The notes under the pieces are model-generated. The model was not told where the DNA came from, did not search any database, and saw only the letters and a program-made list of their open reading frames with translations. Made by a program: the position numbers and the translations under genes. Shown here piece after piece: positions 14,201 to 29,200 of a stretch of 64,000 bases of DNA; position 1 is the stretch's first letter; each line of letters starts with the position of its first letter. The DNA is from Tyto alba (lineage: Eukaryota > Chordata > Aves > Strigiformes > Tytonidae): contig NW_024881300.1 of assembly GCF_018691265.1 (NCBI RefSeq), forward strand, positions 3,677,046 through 3,741,045. Direction: 5' to 3'.

Positions 14201-17200
14201 ATCCGTAGCAATTAAGTCTTTCTTTGCAAAAGCCAGTTACAATTTAGTACACTGCTCTAACCCCCAGGAATCAAGAACTTTTCTGTTCCTTTTTGGAACA
14301 GGTAGACACCAGGAAAAGGAAAACCCTGTCTTACCAGAGGAGCAATTATCGAAGTTGAGATCTCCACAGATTACGTCAAAAGCCACCAGCTCCTCTGGAT
14401 TGGCTGTACTGGAGGAGGAGGTAGATTTTCTGAATTCAGACAGCCAATCTTGAAGCATATCCAGTTGCTCACACCGAACAGTAGTGTCTCCTGTAGCAAA
14501 CAAACAAACAGCCAAGCAAAACAAGAAATAAGACCTCATTTTAGCTTAGTAACTTACATGTGGCTGGGTAGCATGATATTGCTAGACGTCTTGAGAAAAA
14601 GGGTACACAAGAAAAAATGGTGTGTCTAATGGTATATTCAGTGTATAGTGCTTATCCCTTTATGAAGTTCAGTGGGGGGTGGGTATTAAAACAGCAGTTA
14701 AATACAAACTGGATCAGATATGTTCAACCGAGCATTACTTGATACAATCCTAAATAATTAAAAGATTGAAAAGAACATGACCAGGGCAAGAGAGCGCTTT
14801 AAGTAGGTTCTGACAGTGACTCATCTCTTCAGACTGATAATTCCAACAGCAAATAACCTGATCTTTGTCTTCCACTCGTGTTATTCCCGACAAATCTTTA
14901 TCAGTTGGGCTGTAATACCAAAACAGGTACAAGTGCTTCCTGGATCTATTCCCTATAGATCTATAACCTACCATTTCTAGTTACTTATACCTCAGGTTCA
15001 CCTAGTACCCTAATCACACAGCTTGACACAAATCCAGACCAACGTATTCTTGGGAAAACCCCTTGCTACGACAGCACAAAAAAAGCTCTACAGTGAAGAC
15101 TTAGCTAAACAAAAGCACAAAAAATAGGTCATGTGGAATAAGTACAGCCTGGAGCAGGTGACACTGACCACAAAAGGTGTGCGTGACTAACGTGCACCTT
15201 CTGCTTATCTAAAGATACAGATGAAATTACAGATTCTCAGAAAGCCTGAGCCTGAAAGGGACCTCTGGGGATCATCCAGCCCAACCCCTCTGCTCGAGTG
15301 GGGTCACCTACAGCAGGCTGCTCAGCACCACTCATCAGGCTGTGAGGATCTCCATGGCTGGACACTCCAGAGCCCCGCGTAACCTGGTCCAGTGCTCAGT
15401 CATCCTTGCAATAAAAAAACGTATTTTGTTTAAATGGCATTTCAGCTTGTGCACACTGCCTCTCATCCTGTCACTGGGCACCACCGAGGAGAGTCTGCCT
15501 CCATCTTCCCTATGCCCTCCCGTCAGGTGTTTACACACTTTGATAAGACCCTTCCTGAGCCTTCTCCTCCTAGAGAAGGAACAGTCCCAGCATTCTCATT
15601 CCTGATGAAGCTTATTCAAATTCATGGACTATCCTCCTGTAGCACCGGAATCTTTCTATTCTGTTTCACCTCCTTAGGCTAGTACTTTCTTCTGGCCTGC
15701 CGTTGTTTCCTCATAATGTAAATTAAAAATGCAGTAACTTTTCTTGCTCCCTACAAAGTCCCAATTATATGAATTTCTTATAAATAAACCCTGAACTGTC
15801 AAGGGGTTTTTGCATTTTCTGTGAATTCTCCATCTAGCTTGGCTTCACTAGGATGAGTGATAAAATAATACAAACTGTTACCAGATGGGCATAAAACTCA
15901 GGCAGCAACCTGTCACAGACCGGCGTGAAGAACGTAGCAAACCTAGTTAACTGGAATGCACACAGGTAAAATTCTTGAAACCGGAAAACTCTTGAGAAAA
16001 ATAAGACAGGCAAAAATGTTTGAGGAGGATATTGTGAAAAGTATCTGGTAACATGCATTGCTATTATTAAAAAAAGCATTAACTACATAGTGACCTAGCT
16101 CCCTCGGTAAGAACACGGCACCTGTGTAGCAGCACTGTACACCAGATAACCTCAGGGCTCTACAGAAAAACAGTAGCCTTGGAACTCTAGAAACAGATGA
16201 CTCATTTCTTTTTAGAAAAAGCTTAGAACTTGAGAGAGTCTGGCATCTCTGATTATCCCCACTAGAGGTCAGAGAAGTAATTGCACTTCAGTACAGACAT
16301 GGAGCGTGTGCAGTGAAGTGAGCTACATTTCCATGACAAAAGATGGGATCCTCTAACACACCTTGAATATAACGGTTTTCTGAGATTAATATTAAACTAA
16401 CGGGATCCAGCTTACTGCAGCTACACAGCAGATACAGCATGAATCTGTGTGCAAAAGCGACTAGTGAGACTCAGTCTTACCAGCTCCCAACGATCAATAG
16501 CTTTGGAGATGAGAGTAACTGAACTGAGACACCTAAGTGGAAGAAAAGCCAAACCTGAATCCAGAACAATCGGGAGCAGACATTTCAGAAACCGCTGCTG
16601 AAAAGAAACAGCATCAGTAAATATTAACAGACGAGAACTAGGTACTAACTCCCATCACTAACATTCATCTCCTTTTCCAGCCTTCAGCTCTAATTAAACA
16701 TTCAGATAGAATCACTGGTCTGATTGACTGCCACCAGTGATTAACCAGAGCGTACAGGTTTCTGCTAATTGCTCTACACTCTTTTCCTCAGTAACTGACC
16801 TGGAAAAATGCAAGTAATTGTGTCGCGACTGGTTCCTGCAGTCAGCATTTCCAGATTCTTTGCAAGTTCCCTTCAGCTTCAAATTTTGTGGAAGGATGAA
16901 AGGGTAGTGTGGGAAACCTCAGCCAGCATAAATAAATACTTCACCTTTGTTCATTATAGGATAATTATACTTGCCCTTCCCATGCATTTTGGAAATGCTT
17001 AAGTGAAATCCTGGCTTTAGTTAGAACTGCAGGTAGGTGCTATCCCCTGAGGAAGACTGTTTTGTCCTCCTCTGAAAGGCATTAGAAGGAGCCCTGTGGT
17101 GGTTGAACAAAGCAGCAGACAGGCCTAGTCAAAGGAAATTAAAAGATCCAGTGGAGGTTTTTAAAACCAGAGTTCTCTGCACTGATAAGCACTAGGGGAT

Positions 17201-20200
17201 ATATTGGCACAGAAGCTGAGCAAAAACAGTCTGTAAAGCCTAGTCGAAATGAAAACTTGTTTCCAAGTCACGACCAAAGGCTTCAGTTCAGCCATGAGAC
17301 CTGACTGTGCGACAGATGAAGCAGACCCCTACACTTTTAACATACCTAATCCAGGATAGGCTGAGAAAAAACAAAAGCAAACCACCCAAACAAACCACAA
17401 CCAACAAAACCCACCCTTTCATTCTGCCGGGTTACTTTTCAGCCAGCCCAGGACAGCAGTGTGAGCTCAGCAGAGAGGAGGGGCAAGGGCAGGCTGCCAC
17501 GGTGAGGAGACACCAGCTTTGCTATTTCAGAAACATACGGGGAACCGCTGCCTAAGGATGCTTAGTGCTCAAGTTACTCCTGGTTGCACAGTCAGGATTT
17601 CAGACACTGCGGGATCTCACTCAGTCCCGAGACGAGTTCTGCTTAAGCTGTGCAGGCTTGTGGCACTTGAAGCTGGTGCTAGAGAAGCGTGAGTTGCCAG
17701 TACCTGTACTGCTGCTGCCTGGATTCCCACTAAATGCCAAACAGGGACATGAAGGAGGTTACGAGATCGCATCCAACATGATCTGGACCTGGGCTGGAAT
17801 ACCTTGAGGCTTACTCTGATTTGCTGACTTGGTGGGGTGTCTGAAAGGCATGACTCAGAGGGACTTGGGAGGTGGGAGGATTCTAGGCAGCAAAACCTGT
17901 CCAGAACATTAATCGCTGACTGACTGAAGAACATAGAAGAACCATGTAAACTTAACAGCCCCATGGAAAGTAATTACATTCAAGTTTAATTAAAGGATCC
18001 CTTCATTTGTCACTGAAACGTAGCTACTTCCACAGAGGAAATTAAGAGCTGCTTCATAGCACCATTCAGTAATAGAGAATTGAGAGGATAAGCTACATCT
18101 AATTCTAAACTTTTATTGAAAGAGGTGAATGTCAGGTCTGAAAAAACAGTAATTGCTCAGAACAGAGTTGAGCCAGCACTTCACTTGAAAAAAGCATTAG
18201 TAGTGCATCCCTGACCATAAGCAGTTGGATCCCTTCATTTTATACTCATGCAAGTATCACAACTGTCAAGTGTAAGTTTATGTATCCTAGAAGGGAAGCC
18301 AAACTGCACTTAGCCATGTATGACAAGATGATTTAAATGGCTAACCTTTTAAACAGGGCTTGTTTTTATAGATACCACATCTTTACATCGTTGAACTGTT
18401 TTTTGCATAATTTTTTAAATGTTGAAATGTTATGAATCAGATGATACAAATCAGAAAGCACAGCTCTGCCAAACTTATGAACTTTAGTTTTCCATTTCAT
18501 TACATAAACTAATATGATATATCAAAGGACAGACTCTTAAATCATTGTTTGCTCTATTTGAATGTAGTTTGAACCAGATAAGCCTAAAAATACAAATCAA
18601 GAATGTAAGTAGGAAAATGAAAGGTTGCATGTTACCCTTGAAGAAGCTTTAGGCTGACTTTGAAAACAGAACATTACCTCCCCAGTCTTCTTCCGTCCCC
18701 CCTCTTCATCTTCAGTATTTTAGGGATTTCACAGTGTGGTTATCAAAGACTAACTGAGAATACATGACTAGGTAGTAGAGAGGAAGAGGTCTAAAAGTGA
18801 AGGTTTATAACCTAAACTATAACAGCAACAAATCTCAGCTCCACAACAGCAATCTCACAGTCCATTACCATAATTCCAGAGTTAAAAATAGAAAAGCAGA
18901 GAAGGATGTTACATTGTTAAAATGTAGCTGAAAAATTAATGAATCTTCGTTAGAACTATCCAGCCTCTGTAATGTACTTCAGGGACAGCAGTTTTGTTCC
19001 CGGGTCTGTCTGTATGCAGCTGGAGCACTGACAAAGACCAGCTGCCTGACTGGGTGAGCCTGGGCTCGCTGCAGCGCACAGCGGCGGCGGCAGCCTACAG
19101 CCCTAACACCTGACTCGTGCCTCAGCCTGCAGCGGGCACACGGTCTTCAAGCAGTCAAGGAGGGCTGTGTCGTGCTCTCCAGCTGTCAGGAGTTGCATCG
19201 AGTAAAACTAAGTAGAGAATTGATAGTTTTGATGCAAAAGACAGGAGAGATGCATGGAAAATTTTCCATAAACATCTCCAAGAATTTCAAGTATTTATCA
19301 CTTTTAATTGATGAGTGTTTAGGTGAACAGATAAAAGGGAGAGGTGTCTTGATTTCAAAATGTAAGCATGAGAACACTAAAAATGGAATAAAGCAACCCA
19401 AAGTTACAAACTTTTCTTCCCCTTGCTTTCTGGACTTGTGTTGTAAAATGGACCATCCAGCTCAGTCTTGTTCTGAATAGTAATATTAAAAGGAGAGCTG
19501 AGCGTTGAGATACTGGCATAAAAAAAGGTCATAAAAGGTCATAAGATGGCTGAGGAGGAACAGGCTCTATCACAACCTGACAGAGCTGCATGAAACTCCA
19601 GTCTGGCTATGGGAAGCAGTGGAGCCTACATATCTCACAGACACAGACATCTACCATTAAAGAAGATCTCATTATTTTTTAAGATAATTCAGTAAGAATT
19701 CAAAAAAGAAGTCTTCCACACCCTGCTAGGAGTTTTTGCATTTTATTTATGTTGAACAACTTTAGAAGATACTGTTTCATGAAGCAAAGGACACAGAGCA
19801 TGCTGTGTCATGCAGCAGGAAGTGTAATGGTGGAACTGCTATTAAACATGACCAAGAGAATTTTTCAATGAGTGTATTAGCTTGCTAGCCATTTATGCAA
19901 GAAATTTGCAGGTCAAAAAGCAGAGAATTTGGGCTCATTCCAACTGCTGATTTCTGATGGAAAACCTGTTCCAACTTGTATCTTCTGATAATCCCCTAGT
20001 TAAGTACAAATACATTTTAGTTTGTATGCTGATATTCACAGTATGGGTTGTTAAATGCTGTTGAGTAATGATGACAGTAATGTGTTTGCTAAAATAACAG
20101 TATTTGGTTAAGAGGGAGCAAAGAGAGGAAAAGCTCTCAAGGGATATTTTTGGTTTGTGTCGTATAATACTTAATTACTCCTAGACTGAAAATGCGAAGG

Positions 20201-23200
20201 CTTGGCAATATACTTGCCTCCCCTTCTTTCTTCGCTATTTCACTGCTATTTGCAACGCACGCTGCACTTTGTCAGAAATCCCAGAGGAGCAACGCTTGCT
20301 ACTTCTGCACGCGAATACCGCCGTGGGCCTAGAAACACTGAGGGAAAAACTAAGATATGCAGATTAGGACAGTACCTGCAATAGCTTGCAAGTGAGTGCA
20401 GGAAATGTATCCCACAATTCTTTGGTCCTGAGGTGTACTTCCCACTTGCACCTGGAAGGGAAGGAAGAAATAAAAAGGCGATTAATGGAAGAGCTCACAC
20501 ACCACCACTTCCCACCCCGGCGGTACAGCCTGCGTATACGGGTTGGCCTTTGTCACCACACTTCCCACCTAGCTCCATTTTGAAAACACACACACACACA
20601 CACCCCCACACCCCCGGGGGCCTGCTGCTAGCACACAACTTCCTCCTGACCACCACTACTCCAATGTTTGCATTCTGATCTGCAACACCCAAACATTTTG
20701 CTTTCTCCTGCCCTTAGCAATCCCTCCGGCTCCCCGTCCCAGCGGCGCCTTTTGCATCCCAGCTGTTGTTCGTCCGCAGGATTCAGGCCCACCACTCAAG
20801 TGCCATGTAATACTAGAATTATCAGCAGTCTGATTCTTGGTGTCTGTGCAAAACTAGGGTGCAGAAGGAAAACATGCCAAGGGAGTCTGGGGAAAAATAT
20901 GAAACATGAAATAAATACTTGTTTTGACCATGTTCTCTCTGTTCCACAGCACATTTGGGATTTTGATGGATTTTTTACATTCTTCTACAAAGGTGTTGAG
21001 GATTTTTGCTGTGTTTCAGCAAAGTGTTTACATTCTTCAGCTAACAGCAGCAGCCCCTGTGTCTGTCAACCAGATGAAAATGCAACACACTCCCTTGCTC
21101 TTACACCCAATCTTTTAAAAACATACTTGTCAGTGGACACACAAGCGAATTAGAGTCAAGTTCTGGTTTAGGTCTTCAACTCTATTGAAAGCTTGGGCAG
21201 TTCAAGACTTACACAGCTGGAAATCAAAATTCCCAACAGGGATCAAGATTTGGATTGAGGCAGAAAACTACTTTGAGCATATGTTTTTCCTGTTGACAAG
21301 TAATGTGGCAACACTGCATGGAATACTAAAGACAATACCCACAGAGGAAAGTTGTACCCAGGGCTCAGGAAACAAAACCATGGATGACTCGTTCACAAGG
21401 CTAGGCTCAGATTTCATCTGACACCTCTAAATAACAGGCAGAGCTCCATTTCAGAGAGACACAATTTTGTCAGCTTGGTTGGTTTTCTTGTTTTTCAGCT
21501 ATCCAAGAACCATCTGATTCATTTTATAACTGGAAAGTCAGCTCTGCAGTAAGGGAATTTGTACTCAACAATGCCTTGTTAACTTTCAGTTTTTGTTCCA
21601 ACTAGAAGAGGATGTAATAAACAACTTGCATTACTCTGTCCTTGGTCTGTTCAGTCCTCTGTTAGACACTTATCCAAGTGGATATGGATGGTGTTCTTAG
21701 CTGTTCCCATTGTTAACCTGCTTCAGGGAGGGTGAAGGCAGAGGAAGACCAGGAAAATGCACGCAGTCACTGGTGGATCTACCCCTAAACCAGAGGATTC
21801 TCTTAAACTCATGAGACTGTAGCAGTCTCGAAGGACATGCTGATCTGCTGGCTGGCTGTTGGTGACTACTGCAGAAGCTTCGCTCCGCAGACCTTTCTTC
21901 CTCCCTCAGGCTGCCTTGGTCTCGGTGTCACGGGTCAGTTAAAAGGAGAGGTCTGTCCAATTTTTTATGCAGCGTACACCATTCCAGTAGAAAAATGGGA
22001 AACCATTAGTTTTTATGCTCTAGTGTCTGGGGCTGGCGTTTTCCAAACTTAGTAACTCAAAATCAGATTTTCTCTTCAACACTGAAAACTATAAAGTCTG
22101 TAAGAGTTTATAAATTTGCAGTGTCTCCTGCTGCAGAGAAAATGTGTTCATGTCGTACATCTTTCAGTGCCATCTACTGTAACCACACTGTAAAGAAAAT
22201 ACTGCACTTAAGGTTTTCTGCCTTATGGCAGAATGTGCTTCTTATAATCCCTTTATTGACTAAAGCAGATGGAATCATTTTCAGTGTCTCTATACAAAAA
22301 GCATAAAAGATTTAAGTCTGAAAGCTGAACATCCAAACATAAATTACAGTCAGTTGAGAAAGTCAACTCAAACTGGCCTTAGAATTTCCTGTGCAGCCTT
22401 AATGGAGTGCCTGACAGGGCCTCCTACTCATCAACCAACTTCTGCACAGGATCACACTCATTTCCATTAATCATAACTAATGCATCGCACGGTGTCTCTG
22501 TGTGCACAGATCTACACCAAAAGGGGCTTGGGATCTTTCGCTCTCAAAGAATGACAAGGACCAGCCTAGAAGAAAGACTGGCTGTGGCTGGCTGCAGGTG
22601 GGTGAGTGCCAGGAACGCCCCTCGGGGTGCCACCACGGGCCCTGCCCCAGGGCTCTGCCCTTGCCAGGGCCAGCGGCTCATTTACACACATCCAGGGGGG
22701 GAAAAGGAAAGGGGCTTTCATAAACACTCTGCTAATTAAAAAGAAAAAAAAGAAAAGCGCAAAAGCAAAGAGCTTGAGACATTAACATAATTAGAATTTC
22801 CTCGGAATGTGCCAGCATGGAAGTACATCCAAAGCAGCTTGTCTCCCAGATTTCACATTTCCTCCGACTTTTTTGACTTTTGGGGTTGTTTTTTTTCCTG
22901 AGTGGCAGCATTGATGTGAACCACCAAGCAGAGTCATTTTGAGTTAATCATAATAAGAGGCAAATATTTGTGACAACTACTAGGAGATAAAATAAATATC
23001 CTTGCAGCCTCCTAGTCAATTCCCAGCTACAGCAGAATCACTAGTATATTAAATGTGGTCTGAAAAAGAAGAGTAAGGAAAATCTGATGATTCAGTCTAA
23101 TTTGGTATTTCACAGATGGACAAGGACTATGGGATGTGTAGACAGGAAAACTACTTGACTTCTGGAATATTACAAGCCCTATAATTCTGCATAAAAACAT

Positions 23201-26200
23201 TCATTTGTGGGGCCAAATACTGTAGCTACTTTTAGACTGTTCCATTTTCAAGGGTATATTATATTGTGGTGACTCGGCGGGAGCGGCCACGTGGCAGTCC
23301 TGCAGGAAGGCAACACTGAGTGTTCATGTCAGCCTGCAACGTGGATCTTGGCTGAAAGGTTCCACTTCCACCAAACCAAGGCAGTACTTCATAAATATAA
23401 CGTAATTTTTGCTGCTTAATACAGAAGAAACTTCTAAATTCACATTTACAAAGAAAATACATGTAAGCAAATACGCCAGAGTGGCTCCTTCACCATAAGC
23501 CTGACTGAGGTTCAGCACAACTGTTCTGCAGTAGTAGCTCTGTATCAGTAATACTCATTGAATGACCCTCTGGAGGGAACTGCTTCAGATCTGGCTTTCT
23601 AAAAGCCACTGCATAGTCTCAGTTGTGTCATGGAGCACATTTCTATGTCTATGGAAATTTATAGGAAGGTAGTATCTAAATATATTTTTAAGTTCCTAGT
23701 GTTTTAAAATGGAATAATTATTACAAGAAGAAAGAGTTGTATGTGATATCCTGTTAAGCTCTGATGTTACCAGAGGTAGAATTAAAACTGAGAGAACATA
23801 TTCATGGTTTAATAAAGTGTCCCAATTATATAATTTTGACAGAAACAAATAATATTTTTCAATATTAGGCTGAAATATGCAAAATATATTCCAATGCTCA
23901 GTACATTCACAGAGGTTAAGTAATCAAACTAGTCAAACATTTGGAAGCTAGAAGTGGATCCTGATCCCTGTTACACCACTGAACATTACACTTCATTAGC
24001 TGGGGGGCGGGGAGGGGCATAAGAAGCTCATTACAGATCAGGAGGTTGTTTTCCATAAAGGAGAAAGCCGACTAAGATTGTGTTTGGAATTCAAAATGCC
24101 AGTTTCTACTGCTACATATTTACATTTGTCCCCTGCCTGAAAATTAAATAAATAAGTGCCAAAACTGACAGCTCTGAATTTTTATTTTCAGTCAAGAGTA
24201 CTGACTGTGTCAAGTACACAGACGTACTCAACATCAAGTACTTTTTAATAAAAGATTTCATCTCTATGCCATAGCACAGTAGTAGAATCTGTTGGAGAGA
24301 CCACACTGTGCTGTGCTGCATGAAACTGTGTATATTCCTAGAATTGTGTATCAAATACTTGGCCTGTATGGACTAAGGAGCAGTATGTTTTCCAGTTAAA
24401 CTGGTATCAGGTAGTAAACAGTGCTCATGGAAGAAATCAAGCCAAGAAGGCTCCAGCAGAAAGATTCTTGTTGAAAAAAAAAAAAAAAAAAAAAAAAAGA
24501 GAGAGTAGCAACAATGTAAATTTTAGAGCTAGAGTTAAGGAAATAGCCTTAAATTCAGTCACATTACTTGCTATCATGGGTATTTTCTGAGCCAACTGGA
24601 AAATCTTGCACATTGCATGTTTGCCATACTCCAGTACATTAAAGTATACAAAGCTGCAAACTTGACAAATATCTTGTCTTTAATGGTTCATGTTTACACA
24701 CATGTGGCCCAGCAGTGCAAACCAGTTCTGTTTCATCTGGTTGTCAAGAAAAGCATCGACAGACACTTAAACAAAAACCAGGGAGATGCTACCTCAATGA
24801 AAGAGTTTTTCAATACCAGCTTAAAAAGCAGCTTCAAACAGGTCACTTCAGTGTTAATAAATCATTAGCTGCTTGGAAGGAAATGTTCTTTAATGCTTAA
24901 AAATATGGGCTGTGCCATAGACAAGAAATCTCGCTTGATTAAAGACTCAAACTAGACTCTGAAACACTGAACAATAGTGTGCAGACTTACGTTTATGTTA
25001 TGAGGGGAACTTAACCTTTAGTGATGTTTTCTAGAAGCTTCACATTGCCAGAGGCAGCCACTCAAAAAAAATCCTAAATAGACAGTTTCTTAAACGTGCA
25101 CCCTCTGATATGAAGGTTCCATACAGATTCAAGTCCACGCGTATGCCATCGCCTCTTCCTTCACGGGAAGCAAAGCCAGGGGTGCTAACCAGAAGAGAGC
25201 TAACATGCAGGCATACTCCTGGAAAAAGAGCTCCACAGAGTTTATCACCCCACAGTGCACATGCGGCCAAGAAACCTAAAGCTGGGAAAGGTAAATAATC
25301 TGAATGCAACATTAAGAATCCTTTGAGGAGATGGGGTGCGACATAGAATAGCTCCAGCTTCAGCCATTATAGTTTAATCACACCTTGGACTGTGAATGGG
25401 CAAAGCCATTCATTTCATCAGCTTAGCTGACCATGAAGGTGTCAGTTCTGCCACTGGAATAAACGTGACCTGCAGTACTGATTCCTGCATTATTCTTTAG
25501 AAGAGGGTATGTGTCCAAAGTATAGAGCTCTACCACAAAGACATTTACAGTCATGACAAGAACCAAGCTAACGATGTTGATATTATGAAGAAAAACTAGC
25601 CAGGCTGAAAAGCACACCTGCATGCTCTGTGAAAAAAAACTCTCTCCTTAAAAACAAAAGCTCTAACACTGCATGTATAAAGAACATCATCCAAGCGGGG
25701 GCCTCCAGTTACTGTTTGTCTTGGAAATAAAACACCCCAGACAGAGAATAGGAGCAGGGCACAGAAACAGACTTTACAGTAGATGTGACAGTGACTTACT
25801 CCCACAGAAATACTCATCTTACCATATGGAGCCAATATTGTTTAAGTTCAAGGGAAGCTCCATTAAAAATACAGGAGCATGAGATTCAACTGAATTACTG
25901 CAGATAAAGTAACAGCAGATGCACAAGCAGCGGTATCTCCACACACTCCTAGCTCAGACCTCCCAGGTTGGCTGCGCTCAGACGTGCTGGTAACAGCACC
26001 TTGTTTGTACGTACTCCCTGTTTCAACTACGGTGGGAATGTTATTACAGACATCCTATGTGATTATAATGAGCAAACAACGGAGTGAGGGAGAAGAAATG
26101 GAAAACATAGTTTCTATTTCTTCCCAGTACAACTTTTCTGTAACCTCCCAAATTGTATCAACCCCTCCTGGACATTTATTTCCATTTCAGCAATTTTCCG

Positions 26201-29200
26201 AGACAAAACAGGAGTCGCCACCAAGAAACCAACTGGAATAGCCAGTCAGACTGTGTGCTCGAGTCCTCATTCCTGGTACTGTTAAGGGAAGATGCCAAGG
26301 AAAACTTGTAACTACTCACATTCACAGTTCAAACATTGCTGTTCCACAGAGATGATTTCTATTAGCAGTAACTTCCAAGAAAGATGTATTTTATTCCTGT
26401 ACTTCGTGTTCTTTGTAATAGTTCTTTTGTTAGCTTAGGCATAGTGTAAAAAGATCTATCTTATTTTTAGTACTGTGACAGCTCTGTCTTTTGCCCCCGG
26501 GGATATGTTGCAGCTTCTAAAGAAGAGGGATTAGTTAAATTACTAATTTATTATTATTTAAGCATATTAAATAAATTAAAGTTTAAAATGTTACAGAGGT
26601 CAGCTCAAAATGCTGTTTGGTGCTCTGCAATTCTTTCTAGCTACATTTGCACTTTATTATTTCAGAATCCTATTTTTCCCCACCCACCACCTGACAACAA
26701 TTACTGTTCCATGAACTCAGAATAGTTGTTATTTGTCAAAGCTTCATTAAGCTTCTATGTGGGGGAAAGTGCCTGTAAATTGTTGCCATGAGTGGAAGGC
26801 TTTTCCTCTTCCAAAGAGTAAAGCCCACAACTCATATTCTCTCAAACCTGTATTTCACTCTGCAAAACAGTTTTAATTTGTCCTCCTTAATGAAGGAGAA
26901 AAAGACTGTGATTAATAACATTAATTCTATCAAAGTGAAGGAACGTGGTACAATGCCATGGTAGGGTCTTTTTTTTTTTCTTTTTTAAAAAAGTCTCAGG
27001 CAGTTTACTGGGACTCAATCCAATCCCCACATTGACATTTTAGAGCAGAAACTGAACATGTGGAAAATGTTTAGGTTACCCTCCTGACTTAAATGGCACA
27101 GCTTTGGAGTTATCTAAACAAATTCATGAACAGCACTAGACATTTCTTTTAATCCTGAGGTAAAAAAGCTTCCCCTTAATACGCTGTGTAACTGTGTAGC
27201 AGAAGTTGCCCCCTTACTCTCAGCCACAACACGCACAAGGTGGCACGGGACAGTGAAAACGGCTTAAATTATCTGAGCAAAATGCATCTGCACCAGTCAT
27301 ATCACAAAGGAGAATCACAGAGGTTCATTTGGGGAACCCTCATTTTATTGTACAATGCTGGCACCTCGAGAGTAGCAAATAGTAAAAACTGTGCTGCAAA
27401 GCAGGTTTGCAATCAGAGCTACTGCTCCTTCTACCATCTGTTAACAGCATATCAGCTCTTTTGAAAACAAGTTTAGTTTTGCACATAAAGCAAAGGTTGC
27501 TAGGTTTCCTTTAAGCAATGAATAATAACATGTTCTCTGCACAATTACTGTACTTCCTGAGAACAGCACTAATTTTCAGAAAATCTGAAAAGTAAATCTG
27601 TTAATAAGCTTATGAATTAATATTAATTAAACACAAGTTCTTTCAGAAACTTAGCAAAAACCACAAGACATTTTTTCCTTTTGATTTTGTTAGAATACTA
27701 TTAGCTGTTCAAACTACCCACATCAGACTGCGGTTTCACTTTTGCTCTATGTTCACACACTGTGTTTTAAGCAAGATTTATTATTTTTGCTAAAATATAC
27801 TCTCTTGGCATATGCCAAAAACCAGAATAGTTTCCTATTGAGAACGGCAGGAAGAACAGCCTTCCCTATCTCCCAGTATCTGTAGGGGGAAAACCACTCT
27901 AAAACCTCACCTCAATTAATAGTCATCTTGAGAATGATACCTCTTTCACTATGCATTTACATGCCTTGTATGGCTTAGATTTACGTTACAGTTATAGCTT
28001 TTACGATTTAAAGATAAGAGAGGCAAAATCTGTCAGCAGAAGTGACAGTTTTTTATTAGATTGATACATCTGGAAACACATGGAGAAGCTCTCCAGCTCA
28101 GTAATTCATCAGGTCCAGATAAAGATGCTTTCTGGTTTTATTGTGCTACTGTCCAAAACTTACACAGCACCCTTGAAAGACAGTGTAACTAAGGCCACGT
28201 ACTAATCCCTCTATCTAAAAATGAATGTTGACATTTTGACACCTTCCAGTGAGTTACAAACAGGTGATGCATTACACAATTTCTGCTCAGCACTCATGGA
28301 TACCTTTTAAACTTGACTGCAAAATCATCATCCAGTTTCTGAAAGGGACCTGTATTTTAAAGCTCCCTCTAAATTCATCAAAACCACTGTGAATTAAAAT
28401 TATGTGTCAAACCAACAACTGCAGAGTAACAGAGAACACTGCAGTTGGCATCACATTATATCCATGTACATCCAGGCTAGCTTTTTAGTTAGAATCACCA
28501 GCACAGGACAGCATCTGTGTCAGTCCCACTTCCCTCCTCTATCTGTAGCAGAGCAGCAGTAAGAGACAAATAGAGTTACAAAACCTACAAAGCAGACTCA
28601 AGGGTTCTTTTCTTAGGCATTTTAAATTAATGTGAAATGCAATGCTAGAACAGAGAGTCACGGCAGAGTCTCCCAAGGGCCCAGACTGTCAAAGTATGAA
28701 AATGGATTGGCTGATTTATATATTTGCTAACTTCTCCTCTGAGTCTTTAGCAGCAAGTAGGAACAGTGGTTTAGCACTTCAGACATGAAACTGTCACTTA
28801 GATGCAAGTGACATTTCCCCCTTCTTATATGCTATTTTTTCTGTGACTGTGTCCCTCTTATGTCCCAATGAGGCCCTCAGATTGGAGGTGGAAATACTGC
28901 TAGAGTTTGAAGAGATCAAAGTGCTGAATGTAAATTAAGTCCTCCACTTATGCGGAAAATGGGCTTTACACAATAGCTACTCGCAACTATGTCATCCTCA
29001 TGTCTTCATCCTGACCTGGAAAGCATCAGCCTACACAGATGGAAAAAAACAATCCGTGATCTGTCAGGAAAATGCCAGCAGCAGCACCTTTTGTGGCAGA
29101 CATCTTTAGGAAGAGAACAGGCCAAGGCTAGCAAAATTCCTTTGCACAGGTCTCCAGATAGCTGTTAGGTAGCATGAAGTCAGTAGCATGAAACAGCGTT

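Larger units (their letters stand above)
10185..14334 (-). other. SMPD3: SMPD3 intron between coding exons 3 and 4
   Basis: A 4150-base intron (gtaaga to tgcag). It holds a G-rich run (12470-12488) and a small CpG-rich patch (about 12717-12850), listed separately. Otherwise unique AT-rich sequence. Confidence 0.9.
14491..20375 (-). other. SMPD3: SMPD3 intron between coding exons 2 and 3
   Basis: A 5885-base intron (gtactg to ctacag). It holds a CR1 fragment (15222-15610), an A/C-rich low-complexity stretch (about 17365-17420) and a GC-rich patch (about 18960-19165). The rest is unique sequence without supported genes. Confidence 0.9.

Noticed and set aside
14061..14453. 130-codon plus-strand open frame
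   Set aside because: Its right part is antisense to SMPD3 coding exon 3; the left part is intron.
20668..21153. 161-codon plus-strand open frame in an SMPD3 intron
   Set aside because: The translation has mixed composition with no recognisable domain or signal peptide, and no splice or promoter context. A protein search with a conserved hit in other birds would be needed to revive it.
24474..24498. Poly-A tract as the tail of a processed pseudogene
   Set aside because: No spliced-gene-like or SINE-like sequence precedes it, and I see no target-site duplication.
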